From positions 868,001 through 932,000 of the forward strand of contig JARGXX010000096.1 in the NCBI GenBank assembly GCA_030374765.1: a stretch of 64,000 bases of DNA, in the 5' to 3' direction. Source of the DNA: Agarophyton chilense (Eukaryota; Rhodophyta; Florideophyceae; Gracilariales; Gracilariaceae). Position 1 is the first letter of the stretch, and each line of letters begins with the position of its first letter. A program made the position numbers and the translations under genes. The notes under the pieces are model-generated. The model ran no database searches and was not told the origin of the DNA. It worked only from the letters and a program-made list of their open reading frames with translations. Positions 10,711 through 22,191 of the stretch are shown here, piece by piece.

Positions 10711-12535
10711 ATGGGGGACGCAAGAAGCGTTTATACGCAGTCGGACGGGTGTTCCGGGTACTCATCGTCATCACGAATTCCTCGCCGCCCGACCAACTCT
10801 TACAGTTCTCAACAGCATTCTGTTCCTCACCGCTCTTCAGCTCGATCTCTCGCGATGGATCGAATGCCGGGTCCAACCCGTTTCAGCCCTCCTCTGAGGA
10901 TGTGCCTTCAGGGGCTCCGTCCAACACTGCTGGTTATGCGTCGCAGCCTACTGCTCAACTCGGTCCATACCGTTCGTTCTCCACACCGTACACCGGATTC
11001 CGGTCGGTACCGTTACCTCAGCCAACCGTGGCTCCGATGCCGAACGCGGCTTACGTCGCCTCTGCGGGTGTGATTCGATCTCCTTCTCGTCGTTTTCAGC
11101 GGAGCTACCCGCCCCCTGCGTATTTCTATGGACGATATCCTCTCTACAACGTTGAACTTTTCGCGCAAGCGCCCTGGTTTGATCCAGTTGCTATCCGCGA
11201 TGACGCGTTGATACAACAGTATGTACGCGGTGGGTACTTCCCCGACGGTATTCCGGAACACGCGATTTATAGCGACGACTGGGCGAGCCATATTGCTTTG
11301 CCAGACAACGCGATCGCGCGATATTCAACGGAAACCTTGTCCGAAGCCCGTACGCGGTTCACCAAGCTGATTTACCAGCGTCTTCATCGATTCATCAGTA
11401 CGGTTCTCCTCCCGCAGGACTGAGAACTTGATACCTGTAAAGCACGTACCGACGGTGAAGGTTACTCGTATATCGAGACACTCGTTGAAGTCGATGTTAG
11501 CGGTTGGCGCGGTGTGCGCGGTGTGCGTGATGCAGCTCTCTGCTTTCAGCAACCTCTTCTCCGTGCGGAGTTCCGCTTCCTTCGAAAGCGTGACATTCCC
11601 TATAGGGATTATCCTGGTTGGGAACGTCGTACTCGATCACGTTTGGGCTATTTGGTGCCCTATCAAATGATCGAGATTGACCGCATCCGGCGGAACGCGC
11701 GCTTAGGGCGCTACATCCGTATTCCGGAGCATTGGGCGGCGATCGAGAGTCCTCGTGGTTGCCCTGTGAAGCTCCCACCTGCGATCTCCTACATCGGGTC
11801 CGCGTTGGTTAACAACCCGTTCTCGGAATATTGGAAGGTGGTTTATACCGAATTTATCGCCAAGATGGCCGTCTTCCTCCTGTAGGATGCTTTTGATACC
11901 TTTAGAGTTTGGTACATGTCGCTCACAGCGCGAAAGTATCGAGAGAACTCGATCTTTCCCTTGTCCTGGGATCCCGTGCGAACCATGCGGACTTCCTCCA
12001 TCTTGTGGATTTGATCGACAGTGTCGATTGGTTTGGAGTGCCAGCTGATCAATCCGCTCGCGGAACCCGTGCAATACACCACGACCATTCTCCTGGACGA
12101 ACAGCAAGTGCTGGAGATTTCGTTTGGTACGACCCCTGGACGCGCCAGTTGATCACCTCCGAGCAGGCTCGCTTTCTTCGGGAGAACCCACGTGACATGC
12201 CACCGAACCAGCTTACTGGATACGTGTACGATGCTACTCCATCTGAGAACGGAGAGGAACTGCATGAGGAAGCGCCGGGAGCTGAGGCTGAACTCGGTTA
12301 CGAGGACAAGCCAGAGCTGGCAGGCGTAGCGACTTCCGTCGATCAATCCGCAGCGGCGGGAGTTGCTCAAGAGAACTTTCATGGGTTTACCCAACAACCG
12401 AGTGCAGTGCCGGTCGAAGATCCAGGCTTGGATCCGCTGAGGCAGTTTCCCTTAGATGCGGGCTTTCCCGTGGACCAAGTTGAGGGTGATCGCGCACAGC
12501 TTCTTGCGAACCTGCGTGCTCGCACGTCTCTTTGA
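10711..12535 (+). pseudogene. Antisense accessory gene of the gypsy element, broken
   Basis: This gene runs opposite to gag-pol, between chromodomain and 3' LTR. From ATG 10711 a Ser-rich start leads by a frame change near 10875 into a frame reaching a stop at 11423. The same frame continues past that stop to another at 11885, and after a further shift the tail runs to 12535. Recognisable pieces are WFDPVAIRDDALIQQYV, ARTRFTKLIYQRLHRF, KLPPAISYIGSALVNNPF, then an acidic tail. The same pieces occur on the minus strand at 23818-25105, where the stop at 11885 reads as Trp. The intact protein would be about 600 residues. No known domain, signal peptide or clear membrane segment is recognised. It could correspond in position to antisense ORFs known from some plant gypsy elements. 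Confidence 0.65.
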
Positions 12536-12716
12536 TGATCCTAGAAAAGACTCCTAGTCAACACTCTTGCGGTCGTATCTTGATACCAATAAAACTCCGG
12601 TGATTTCGTGTCTCCACGTTCCCTTCTTATCTTCTAGTCTTCATCTCTTCTCGCTTCTCGAGTTCTTCAATCCTTCTTCTCGCTTCTCGAGTTTTTACTA
12701 CCTTTGTAGCCCATAC

Positions 12717-13187
12717 TTAGAAATGGGATGTGCCCATGAGCCCCACTATCGAGGAGTCGATCTCCCTGGGGAGTGGAAATCGCATGCGTCGATGATATCG
12801 CACGAGTTGCGAACGGGGGATATGAGCTATAGGTTCCCACGTATCCGCTTCCGGAGGAAAACCGTAACAACGGACTCGATACAGTAATTCTCTAGTATTA
12901 TCATGCTCTCCATGTTCACACATGCGATCCATAACATATTCCTGGGCGTTTCCCAATGCTTTCGCTGTTGGCGCGAGATTCCTGTTAACAGGTTTGAAAT
13001 GACTTAGGGCTGACCCAAGCGTCTCTGTGTTAGCAGTCTCAGCGTCGATAAGCGTTCGCTCGTCGACTAACTGTCGTTCTGCCCGCAGGGGCAGTGTAAT
13101 CATTCCTTGAGAACCTTTCTCAGATAAAGAGTTATCCTGTTTTCCGGGTTCCATAAAAGCGTACTTCTTGCTACTTCTCAATTCCAT
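12717..13187 (-). CDS. Chromodomain end of gypsy polyprotein
   Basis: A 156-codon frame whose second half is a chromodomain: EYVMDRMCEHGEHDN, then LLYRVRCYGFPPEADTWEP, then QLVRYHRR. Aromatic and Trp positions match the family pattern (YxVxWxGYxxxxxTWEP). In chromoviruses this domain follows the integrase and directs integration to chromatin marks. It is separated from the integrase tail frame (14054-13188) by one shift, so in the intact element the two would be one protein. The spacer between them is Pro/Glu-rich. Confidence 0.8.
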   Translation of the reverse strand: MELRSSKKYAFMEPGKQDNSLSEKGSQGMITLPLRAERQLVDERTLIDAETANTETLGSALSHFKPVNRNLAPTAKALGNAQEYVMDRMCEHGEHDNTRELLYRVRCYGFPPEADTWEPIAHIPRSQLVRYHRRMRFPLPREIDSSIVGLMGTSHF

Positions 13188-14054
13188 TCATGGATGAACT
13201 TCCTTCGGTTTATCCGATTCTGACAGCTGTTCGGTGGACGATGGTGCTTGCCCCACGACAGGAGGCGGTACCTCTTCTTCTTCCTTCCCACGAGGGATGG
13301 GAGCCGATATCGGCGGAACAGCGAGTGGCGCTTTACCTGACTGTTCAGCCTGAAGCAGCAACGGCGAGTGCTCGCGTGCACTTGTTTCCAAGTCCTTGGG
13401 GCCAACTTCCAAAACATCTTTCCTGCTTTCAGGTTCCATTTCTGTACTTACGGGTGTGCGCGTGCCACGGGGCATATCCCGATACTTCGGAAGCTGTCTA
13501 TGATTGGCGTACGCAACCGCCGGCGGTGGGAGATCAGGAGCTTTCTCCTCCGCTCGAGCTATTGGTGGCGGTTCACTCTCCTCAGAGCCACTTGGGCTTT
13601 TGCCTCGACGTTCCGTCGCACTTGCCTCCTTAGTTCTACCAGATACCTGGAGTTCTACTTGCGGGTCAGGCGCGACTTCAACGCGATCGCGCGATACACG
13701 TTCAACGTCCTCACCTGTCTTGATGACCACCGTGTCTTCATCAAGGTCCACCACTTTGAAGGGTCCAGCTGCTATCGGCAACAAATTATGACGCGATTCT
13801 TCCTGTTTGTCCGGTCTTTCGACTTGCACGAAGACGTGACCTCCTACTCGGATTGCCGGATTTCCTCTTCGCCTTCTGGCGTCATAGTTTCGCTTATAGC
13901 GAGCTTGTGTCTTCGATATCTCCTTAGCGGCTTCTTTCGCTCTGGCATTCAGGTCATTCCTCCATTTCAGATGGTACTTAGCCGGGGTCGGCGCGTCCAA
14001 TTCTGTCTCGTCGTCGAGCGCAACCGGTAAAGCCGGAGGGTTACGTGAGAGCAC
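13188..14054 (-). pseudogene. Integrase C-terminal (GPY/F-type) region and Pro/Glu-rich linker
   Basis: Starts with the end of the integrase: KYHLKWRNDLNARAKEAAKE, a basic stretch RYKRNYDARRRRG, then the GPY/F-like core HNLLPIAAGPFKVVDLDEDT. After about residue 130 it becomes a Pro/Glu/Ser-rich linker leading to the chromodomain frame. A frame change near 14050 separates it from the catalytic integrase frame (14241-14041). It is part of the pol polyprotein, not an independent gene. Confidence 0.7.
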
Positions 14055-16392
14055 GAGGTCGAACGGTTGCCGTCTTTGTAAAGGTATGCACTTGCGTATT
14101 GTACGCGTAGCACAGAGTATCAGTAAACATGTCCCATTCTTTCGGGTGGTCCGCGATGTAGTGTCGTAATGCTGCTATCAGCGTGCGGTTGAAACGCTCC
14201 ACCTGACCGTTGCATTGCGGATGATAGGTCGTGGTAAACACGTTTCAAATGCCCATAATGCGGCAAACTTTCTGAAAGAACTTCGCCACGAATTGCTTCC
14301 CATTATCTGATAACAGAATTTCTGGTGGTCCGCATATAAATACCCAGTGTTTGATAAACACCTGTGCGATTACGGTTGCGGTTATCCGCTTCATCGGCAC
14401 AGTCCGCACTAGCTTCGAGAAGCGGTAGGTGATTACCAATAGGTAGCGATAACCTCGCCTTGAGCGAATCAATTCCCCTAGGATGTCGATACTAACGTAT
14501 TGTAAAGGCGCTTTCTCCTGGAATAACGTCATCGGTTTCCGCTTCCTGTAAAGCTTCACGCGATTCTTCGCACATGTTGAACACAACCTCACTGTAGCAT
14601 GGCAGTCCATTGCCAAAGTAGGCCAGTAAAAATCTCTTCTTAGATTCATGAACAACTTCGTTCCTCCTGGATGACCAGACAGCCTGCTGTAGTGTGCCAG
14701 ATGGAGTACTCGACTCTTCAAGACGTGTGGAATCACGATTTGATCATGCTTTTCGACATGTCTTAACAGTATTCCTCGTGAATCGAGTGAAAAGGGGAGC
14801 TCCTCCCCCCCGTTAAGACGAGAGCGTATCGACGCACAAAACGTATCGGCGTGTTGCTCATTGAGGAGCTCAGTGCACGAGATTCGCTCGAGTTGAACTG
14901 AAGGGTCAGTGTCTGCTAATGCAAGGAACGGGTCTGCATCCGAAAAATCATCAAGGGTCTCTTGTTCCACTTCTTCAAAAGATGGTGAATGGGTCTCTAT
15001 GTAGAAGCAAGGTATCTCTTCATCGATTTCGCCTTGGCTTTCGCCCAGTGTTTTGAGTCGCGATAGCGCGTCAGCTTGGCCATTGGCCAATCCCTTCTTA
15101 TACTTTACTTCGAAATCGAATTCAGAAAGGCGTAAGCGCCATCGTGTGAGACGACCAGACGGGTCTGTAATGGACATTAACCATCGTAGAGACGAATGAT
15201 GCGTGTTGACGGTAAAACGTTCTCCTTGTAGATACGGTCGCAATGTGGTTAGAGCCCAAACGACTGCAACGCATTCCTTTTCTGAAACTGAATACTTCTT
15301 CTCAGCTGCGTTCAGCGATCTTGACCAGTAACCAATGGGGTTTCGTTCACCATCGGGGTGTGTTTGAAAAAGGGTACACCCTACTTGGTACTCGCTAGAG
15401 TCTGTATCCACCGAGTATGGCAGGTTGGGGATGGGCAGCGCCAAGACTGGGGCTATAATAATCTTTGTCTTCAGCGTGACGAACGCTTCTACTTCAGCTT
15501 GTCTGCATTGTTCCAGCTGTACTGGTTGTCCTTTACGCAGCTTTGCGTTGAGCGGTGCCGCTATATGCGAGTATCGCGGCACGAATCGTCGGTACACGTT
15601 GCACAAGCCGAGGGAAGAACGCAATTGCTTCTGTGTCGACGGAGGTTGTACTTCGCGGAGAGCCGCTGTTTGTGCCTCTTGAATGGCTAGCTGTCCCGGT
15701 TTGATCACATGTCCTAAGTACCGGACGGTGCCAGCGAACCATTCGCATTTCTTGAACTTCAAGGTGATACCTGCGCTCTGTAGTGCTTTGAGGATCTCCT
15801 CGATATGCCGTAAATGGCTTTCCACATCCTGGGAAAAGATGACCACATCGTCCAAATAAACTAAACAAGTCTTCCACTTGTATCTTGAGAGCAAGATGTC
15901 CAGAGTACGCTGGAAAGTAGCCGGTGCATTCTTTAAGCCAAAGGGCATCCTTTTGAAACGGTAGAGGCCGGCGTGACACGCAAATGCGGTTTTATCTTGG
16001 TCTTCTTCCGCTACAGGCACCTGCCAATAGCCAGAGTTGGCGTCCAAAGTGGTGAACACGTTCTCTTCTCCTAAGCTGTCAATAAATTCGTCCATTCGAG
16101 GCAACGGGTATGTATCACGAACTGTAACTACGTTCAGTTTTCGATAATCGATACAGAATCGTAAAGAACCATCAGGTTTTGGAACCAGCACTACTGGTGG
16201 GGCCCAAGCAGATTGAGCTGCTTCGATTGCTCCTTCTTCCAGCAGTTTGCTGACATTCTCCTCCTCGATTTGGCTAGTTCGCAGTCCCGCTCTGTAGGGT
16301 GGTTGGGAGATGGGTCGTAACCCTGGGACAAAATCAATGTGGTGTTCCGTAGCGGAGATCTCTCCTAGTTTTTCCATTCCACATGGATGCAT
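14041..16392 (-). pseudogene. Gypsy reverse transcriptase - RNase H - integrase
   Basis: The long frame 16392-14245 holds 715 codons. RT landmarks in order: LRFCIDYRKLN, TTLDANSGYWQ, FKRMPFGLKNAPATFQ, and the active site CLVYLDDVVIF. RNase H: YSVDTDSSEYQVGCTLFQ, YWSRSLNAAEKKYS and EKECVAVVWAL. Integrase: an HHCC finger (HLAHYSRLSGHPG through CSTCAKN), then first Asp in VSIDILGEL and second in LLSDNGKQF. A stop after KVCRIMGI is followed at once by the frame 14241-14041 with TTYHPQCNGQVERFNRTL, which has the catalytic Glu. The break is a single small defect between the second Asp and the Glu, so the enzyme parts look recently disabled. Confidence 0.92.
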
Positions 16393-16963
16393 ACTTCTTC
16401 AGCATAGACCTGATCTTCGTTCTGTAGGGTTCCGACACATGTGCGAAGTCTAGCTCATCGACCAGGCTCTCTGGATCCTTTGCCGTTTGCAATTGATCTC
16501 CAGACGGAGTTTGCAGTTCTTCGTCTGTGTCACCGACATGTGTTAATCCCAATACTTCTGCAGTAGAAATATGAGTAGGGACCACCACTGTAGGATGAGG
16601 CAAAGCTGTTGCAACAACCTGATTCTTCGGTATCTGATAATTTTTATCGGTGAAGTTACTCACTAGTATCCAAAAGTGGCTACCAGGATCAACCTTAACA
16701 ATGCAGTTAGCGACTATCAATCCACGGGATTCGTACATCCGAGTATTCGGTTGAATTACCACGAGTCCGTGTCGTTCTCTTCTTACTTGAACCCAAGTTT
16801 GGGTTTGCGCCTTCAGCATGGCACTCTTCGCTACTCGAATCCTCGGCGAGACACGTCCTCGGGATTTCCCGTATTCCATAGATGGCGGAATTGGAGGTGC
16901 TTCAGGGCAACGACGCATTGGCTTGCGAACAATTGGTACCATTGATCCATCATCTAGTTCCAC
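16334..16963 (-). pseudogene. Pol spacer between protease and RT of element 1
   Basis: A 209-codon frame between protease and RT. It contains a beta-rich stretch (RERHGLVVIQPNTRMYE, GSHFWILVSNFTDKNYQIPKNQVVATA) like the segment between protease and RT in chromoviruses. It ends with an approach to the RT start (PYRTKIRSMLKKYASMWNGK). It overlaps the RT frame by about 60 nt in another phase, showing a frameshift near 16390. A homologous segment occurs in the copy at 20495-21583 (SNFRDKPVLLLQGKVI, YQAMWSGRLG). Confidence 0.7.
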
Positions 16964-16996
16964 TAGTTTTCTTCGCGGGCGAATGGCTTCGACAAA

Positions 16997-17497
16997 CTAG
17001 TCGCAATAATCACATCCCAGTACCACTGGTGCAGCTAACGTCTTACAGACGATGAAGTCGACTAGGACTACAAAGCCTCCCAAACGCACCACGACTCGAA
17101 CTTTTCCCAGTGTCTGCACAGCATTTTTGTTGGCATCCCGGATGTCCGGGAAAGGACCGTATCGAATTCGTTTTAAGTCAGCAGGAGCGAGCTCCGATTC
17201 CCGTATAAAGTTCAGACCAGCACCTGTGTCCAGGATAGTCAATCGACAAGACAACAGATTCCTGTCAGAGCCGATGTCGGCATAGACCTTATAGTTTCTT
17301 TTAGACACTATCATGAGGTAACTTTCCCGTTTTGGCGGAGAAGTATAACGTCTCCAAGGAAGATGTAACTCACAGTCAAACTGTACTCGCTTTCCGTCTG
17401 GCGGATTGACTCCGTACGGCGGAAATTTCTGAGGTCTCAAGAGAATCTTGGGCTTCCAAGCGCGGGAGCAGGGAGGCGAGCTCTCCCTGGTCAGCAC
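16997..17497 (-). pseudogene. Gypsy aspartic protease
   Basis: Retroviral-type aspartic protease that would process the polyprotein. The active-site motif is LTILDTGAGLNFI (DTG), followed at the right spacing by the hydrophobic flap side and the second conserved stretch LAAPVVLGCDY. The frame starts in a Pro-rich junction after the gag zinc knuckle and ends with a stop at 16997, before the pol spacer frame. It would be one domain of gag-pol in an intact copy. Confidence 0.82.
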
Positions 17498-17538
17498 TAC
17501 GGGATCGACTAGTGCCGACCCCCTAGGGGCTCCCTCAC

Positions 17539-19617
17539 TTAGTTTTCCGGTTGCACCGGCTTAATGGCCTCAAAGGCGCCTCTTCGTACCGGGGTTCCGG
17601 GTTGTAACACTTCAGCATTCTGAGCAACCGGCTTGTCCGTCCGGCGCATTGGTGTCTGAGAAAACCAACTTTTGGCTTTCCAATACATGCCCGCCGGTAA
17701 GCGGCTCCTTTCCTCTTCTGAGAGTGCTTCATAATTTGTCATGATACGACTCAAATCCTTTGCAGGAAGCGTGCATTCTGCACTCAAATGGTGTTTCCAT
17801 AACATGAATAACAAATCAAACCGTCACGACGGTTGGTCAACATAGGTTGTGAACGGTATGCCGCGCGAGTATCCACCCATTCGGGTTTCCCGTTCTTAAA
17901 ACCTCCTTGTGGTGGCATCGTGTAGGGACGGTACATAGGGCGACGGCCTTCCATAGCCATTAGGGCTTTCTCGTCCTGAGACTCCGAGTGTGGGAGATCC
18001 ACTGGAGGTACAGAAGAGTCCGTATATTCCATTAAATGGACCGCGTCCTCATGCGAGTCACTCTTTTTGGGTGCCAAAGACGAATCTCGCGAGTCAACTG
18101 GAGATTCCAGACGTTGCAGTTTGCTGCGCTGATTAACTCTGGCGGAGATCTTCTCCTTACCAATTGAGGTTCCAAAAGCCACTGAACGACGGGGGCTACC
18201 ACGCGCTCTGGCCTCGTCTCCTTCAGCTTTCGCAAACTGAACGAACTCCAAAAAGGAGACTCTTCCATGCTTCTCTCGATATCGAGCTACCAACGACTTG
18301 ATGCTTTGGTCAAGCCCGTCGATGTACAAAGTAATCTTTTCCTCCGTCGAGTGGACGTTTCCACTGCGGACTGAAGCTTTGTTAAGCCTTGAGCTGTACT
18401 CAGCTTCGCCCTTCTCAGGCTTTTGGGTCACATATCCTAGGCCCAGGATCGCTTGACGTATCGCGTTTAAAGTCGCGTAACTGCGCAGCAAATACTGCAC
18501 TGCCTCTGGCCATGAGGTAACGCCGCCTTCATCGGCTGTCAATGATCCGTATACGGAACGATATTGCTCTAAAGCAAAACCCTTCAGGAAGTGAGGTAAA
18601 GACACAAATGCCTGCGGTTCACTCATCTCCAGAGTGTCTGCTTCGGCAACGAATCGAGTGAGAAACTCGATAACGAGAATGGGGGTTTTCCCATCAAAGG
18701 TTAAATCATTAAGGCCGATCTTCAATCGTTTGATGTGATCCTTCACCTTCGCGGTTACGCGTCCTGAGCGCTTCTTGCTCTTCACCTTCAGACGGTAGTA
18801 CCTGTAATTCAGGACCTTCCGATAAAGCGGATTCGTGCACGGGAGCACCTTCACTCCTCTGTAAGGTGAGCCTTTTTTCTCATTAACCACGAAGACGTGT
18901 TCTTCTTCCGAAATCGGGACCTTCGATGACCATCATCACTGTCGTCGTCATCTGACGTATCTGAATCATCAGAATCATCAGTACTGGAACTGAAGCCCTC
19001 CGTACTTGACGATTCATCACTCGAATCACGTGCGGACTTCCGCTTCTTACGTCGTGACTTCGACTTCTTCGAACGAGCTTCTTTCAAAGGAGCTCCTTCC
19101 TCTTCCAGCACGACTGGTTTAGCAGCAGTCTGCGCATGAACTGCCGCCTCCAGGCGTTCTAAACGAGGGTTAACTTGAGTGAGGACTTCCTCTACATCCA
19201 CGGTTAAGCCGGGTAGCGCATCGGGCGTATTCCCGTACCTCTCCAGTAGATGGTTCAAATCCTCACGTAGTGCTATCACTGATACAGAGACCCGCTTCCC
19301 ATCGTCTTGACGAACGAGTGCTTGATGCGCACTCCGTAATTGTTCGACATCAGCGCAATTCCCTGCGCAAATCATCCTCTTCTTGAGGTCCGACGACCTC
19401 AGGGTCAACTACGGCTTCTGTGGTGGGCGTGACTGCCGCTGCCACAGGGGCCGGTACATCCGAGAGATCTCGTTCATCATTCACCGAGCGTGAGCGCGAC
19501 ATCGCTTGACGATACAGCCGCTCTCCGGCTTCAACAGATGAGGCGAGCCTCCGTTTCGGGGGTGGTCCAGCAGGACCGCGGCGACCAGTACTCGACTGGC
19601 TTCGGGTCTTCGGCATC
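17539..19617 (-). pseudogene. Gypsy gag with CCHC zinc knuckle
   Basis: Capsid-nucleocapsid protein of element 1. The likely start is ATG 19617 (MPKTRSQSS). Sequence passes through three frames: 19617-19350, 19408-18851 (Lys/Arg then a long Asp/Ser tract) and 18890-17784. The last has the capsid-like part (KIGLNDLTFDGKTPILVIEFL, YLLRSYATLNAIRQAI, KITLYIDGLDQSI). It ends in CYSCYG; the knuckle continues in another frame as KHHLSAEC (17814-17539), giving a complete CX2CX4HX4C. The shift near 17800 is therefore inside the knuckle. Confidence 0.8.
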
Positions 19618-19814
19618 CTAGACCAAACCTGAGTCCAGGTGCGAACCAAATGGTGTCTTCGACTTCTCGACCACGTGTTCAACCACGATGAACTCTGCAA
19701 TTGCCGGAGGTGGTTCTATAAACAATAACTGTAGTGATTCTACTTCTTCTAAGTATCGATATCGATTCCACGTTCCAGGAACGAAATGTTCAGTGCTGCT
19801 GACCACAGTGGTTC

Positions 19815-19829
19815 TAAGTCGGGAGACCA
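19815..19829 (-). other. Primer binding site of element 1
   Basis: Minus-strand TGGTCTCCCGACTTA starts 2 nt after the 5' LTR, with the leading TGG that pairs with a tRNA CCA end. The same 15 bases occur at 26785-26799, 3 nt after the family-2 LTR. So both families use the same primer, presumably one tRNA, not identified here. Confidence 0.75.
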
Positions 19830-19831
19830 CT

Positions 19832-20499
19832 CGTAGTATCCGCTCTAACGGAGAGAGCAGACACCTGCGACAGCGTTCGGACTGCCGATGGGTCGCTTGC
19901 GGCGAAGGAAAAGGGGTGGTAGAGCTACAACACCAGCGAGCTGGAAGTGGGGTGTAAGGCCACTACTCGCCAGCGAGGGTGAACAGTGCAACTGTAAAAC
20001 GTTGATGGAACGTAGGTACGAGACGACTCGTGAAGTGGTTTAGGGCTGACTATCTATTTTAGCTCGTCTGGATCTCCGGTTAAGGAATCCTAAGCGAGGA
20101 AGAGAATAGTCATGATGCCCATGTTGTCTCCTTTACTTGGGAGTCGGCGCTCACCTCTGGTGCACTATATACTGTGTGCCAGGGTGAGTGCCCAAATAAA
20201 TATATAAATAATACCCAGTGGTCGGCCACTTAGCCAAACCACTGTATGGCTATGGACCCTAATGGACTTACATCTACAAAGGGTAGTAAAACCAGCCATG
20301 TGGATCGCCACTACACGCGCCGTTGCAAGCCACTCCACTCGTGATACCACGTGTTCCGACAATGTACCCTGCCTCCTGGCATCCTACGCGGTGTGCCATT
20401 TTATATCACAATGCTGATGATATCACTCACTTATGAGTTCCAACCGCGACTTCGCGAAAAACCAGCCTATCTGATTCCCCGACATGGTAGAATACTACA
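19832..20499 (-). repeat. Gypsy family-1 LTR, 5' LTR of element 1
   Basis: 668 bp copy of the LTR at 10021-10686. Most of the length differs by scattered single bases only. The outermost 105 bases or so (U3 start, about 20395-20499) are clearly different from the partner LTR. The U5 end reads TACG instead of TACA. Its outer flank CAAGG joins directly to the RT region of another gypsy copy (20500 onward). Confidence 0.9.
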
Positions 20500-21583
20500 C
20501 AAGGACGAGGGGACTTGTCCATTCGGATTGCTTCGGAGGCACCGGCTCTATGACTTGAGCTTTGCGCATCTTGTCCGCCTGATCGGCGACAATTTCCCTA
20601 CCTTTGAGGCCGGTACAGTATGGGTGCTGGAACTGTGGTTTAGCATCATCCTGAAGGTCAATGCGGTGTGCATTGGCTCTAATTTTTCCCAATCTACCGG
20701 ACCACATGGCCTGGTATTCTTTGAGGAGATCAAGTACCTGGGGTCTGTAGGATTCGCATTCTGCGCCGATAGCGACTCTCCCCTCCCAAGATTCGACGTG
20801 CTCGTTGGGAGTTGGCGTTGCAAAGTTATATATTTGGGCCTCCATAATGGCCACAAACGCATTTAGAGTGATGTCAATCACTTTACCTTGAAGTAACAGT
20901 ACGGGTTTATCTCTGAAGTTGCTGATTGTGACCAAGAACGGCCTGATGAAGCGGATGTCCATTACGCCACTGGCCATCAACGTAAAGTGCTTCAGATCCG
21001 TTTTCGGGTGGTTCTGAATCGTTACGAGACCTGAGAACTGGGAATGGACCGATACAGCGAGTTGGGTCAACGGCGGTATAGTTATGGTCTTTGACAGGCG
21101 AATCCTATTGGACTTCGTATTTTCGGAGACAACCGCCCGATTGTGGTTAGCTCCTGGCCCTGGGGTTGAACCAGTTATGGAGATGGAAGGTGCGTGGTAA
21201 AATGCGACTTTCCAAAGACCTGGATAAATGGCCTTAATGTCTTGGTCGATAAAGGAGGTCCCTAGGATTGCTTTAACGCTTAAGTTAGGACATACAAGGA
21301 ACCACGCGCGGACTTTGAATTGTCCTAATTGTATGTAAAGTGGTACTTTCCCTTTGATGTCAATTGGTGTACGAGACGCATCGGTAGTCCTTAGGGTCTT
21401 ACTTGACTGAACGAAATCTTCCCAACCCAGTGAGAGCAGCTTAAAATGGACCAAGTTGAGACCAGCGCCTTTGTCCATTACAGCTGTGGTCACTCGAGAG
21501 TTGATGGAACGAAGTCCTGTGGTTACTCGAACTTTAAAGTTCTCCTTCCTGAGGATACAGACGGGATCGTTACTGTGTTCCAA
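20500..21583 (-). pseudogene. Gypsy protease and start of RT (second copy), truncated
   Basis: A 362-codon frame. The protease active site reads VMDKGAGLN, with Lys where DTG is expected, so it would be inactive. Then AILGTSFIDQDIKAIYPG matches the second protease motif. A beta-rich spacer (SNFRDKPVLLLQGKVI) leads to the RT start, ending SEWTSPLVLV, which is the point just before the conserved PKxDGxxR of RT. The frame then enters the family-1 LTR. A DNA junction inside the RT gene is therefore certain, but the rest of the RT is not next to the other end of element 1. Confidence 0.82.
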
Positions 21584-22191
21584 TTGTGGTTCATCCTGAT
21601 TGATCCATTGTGGGTGGTTTGTATTGGGAGGTGAGGAGCTCTTTGGCTTATGACCGTCAAATTGGTTGAGGCAAGGGCGTAAAGAGAGAGGATTTGCCTC
21701 GCGTGGACCCTCTAAGAGTTTTCCGATGGGGTGCCCATTTCTTCCTGAGGATTGGGTTCTTCTACGGGGTCGTCCGTAGGATCTACAATGGCGTGGACCT
21801 GTGGGGCTTTGATCGGATTGTCCGGATGCGTGGCATAACGTGAGCTTCCAAAGGTCCTTGTGGTTCGTTGCTGTGCCCTGTTATACATTCCTTCGGATCT
21901 CCGCACCCGGTAATTCTCTTCCCTTAGGGCTAGGAGGGGTTTTCCTGCGTTCTGAGGCAGATACCTCGTACAGTCAAAAGGTTGGGTCAGTGACAGGCAG
22001 AGGAAGCAGGCCCTTGGGCAGCGAACAAAAACGTCCTTGCAGGGCGGAAAGAGAGAATCCCTAGGTGTGGGTGGTCCAGTGGTCGCTGTAGTTCCCTGGG
22101 AGGTGTATGATGGGGGCCCGGACGGAGGAGCACTGAAATTGACCGCGAGGACGTCTCCAGAATCGGCGTCATGGAGTGAAGCATCCATGTC

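Larger units (their letters stand above)
10021..20499 (-). mobile_element. Ty3/gypsy chromovirus with antisense accessory gene (element 1)
   Basis: Sense strand is minus. 5' LTR 20499-19832, primer binding site 19829-19815, gag (about 19617-17784), protease (17497-16997), RT-RNase H-integrase (16392-14041), integrase tail and chromodomain (14054-12717), polypurine tract 10695-10687, 3' LTR 10686-10021. Between chromodomain and 3' LTR a separate gene lies on the plus strand (10711-12535). Frame breaks in gag, pol and the antisense gene show it is no longer autonomous. The outer flanks do not match (GTCAC on the left, CAAGG on the right), which fits the inversion described in the findings. Confidence 0.9.

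Noticed and set aside
14245-16392. Calling the RT-integrase frame an active gene
   Set aside because: The frame is long but the catalytic Glu of integrase lies in another frame (14241-14041) and gag is shifted, so the element is listed as broken.
10021-20499. Simple insertion of element 1 into the RT gene of the copy at 20500-21583
   Set aside because: The sequence left of 10021 is Harbinger, not the rest of that RT, and the flanks GTCAC and CAAGG do not match.
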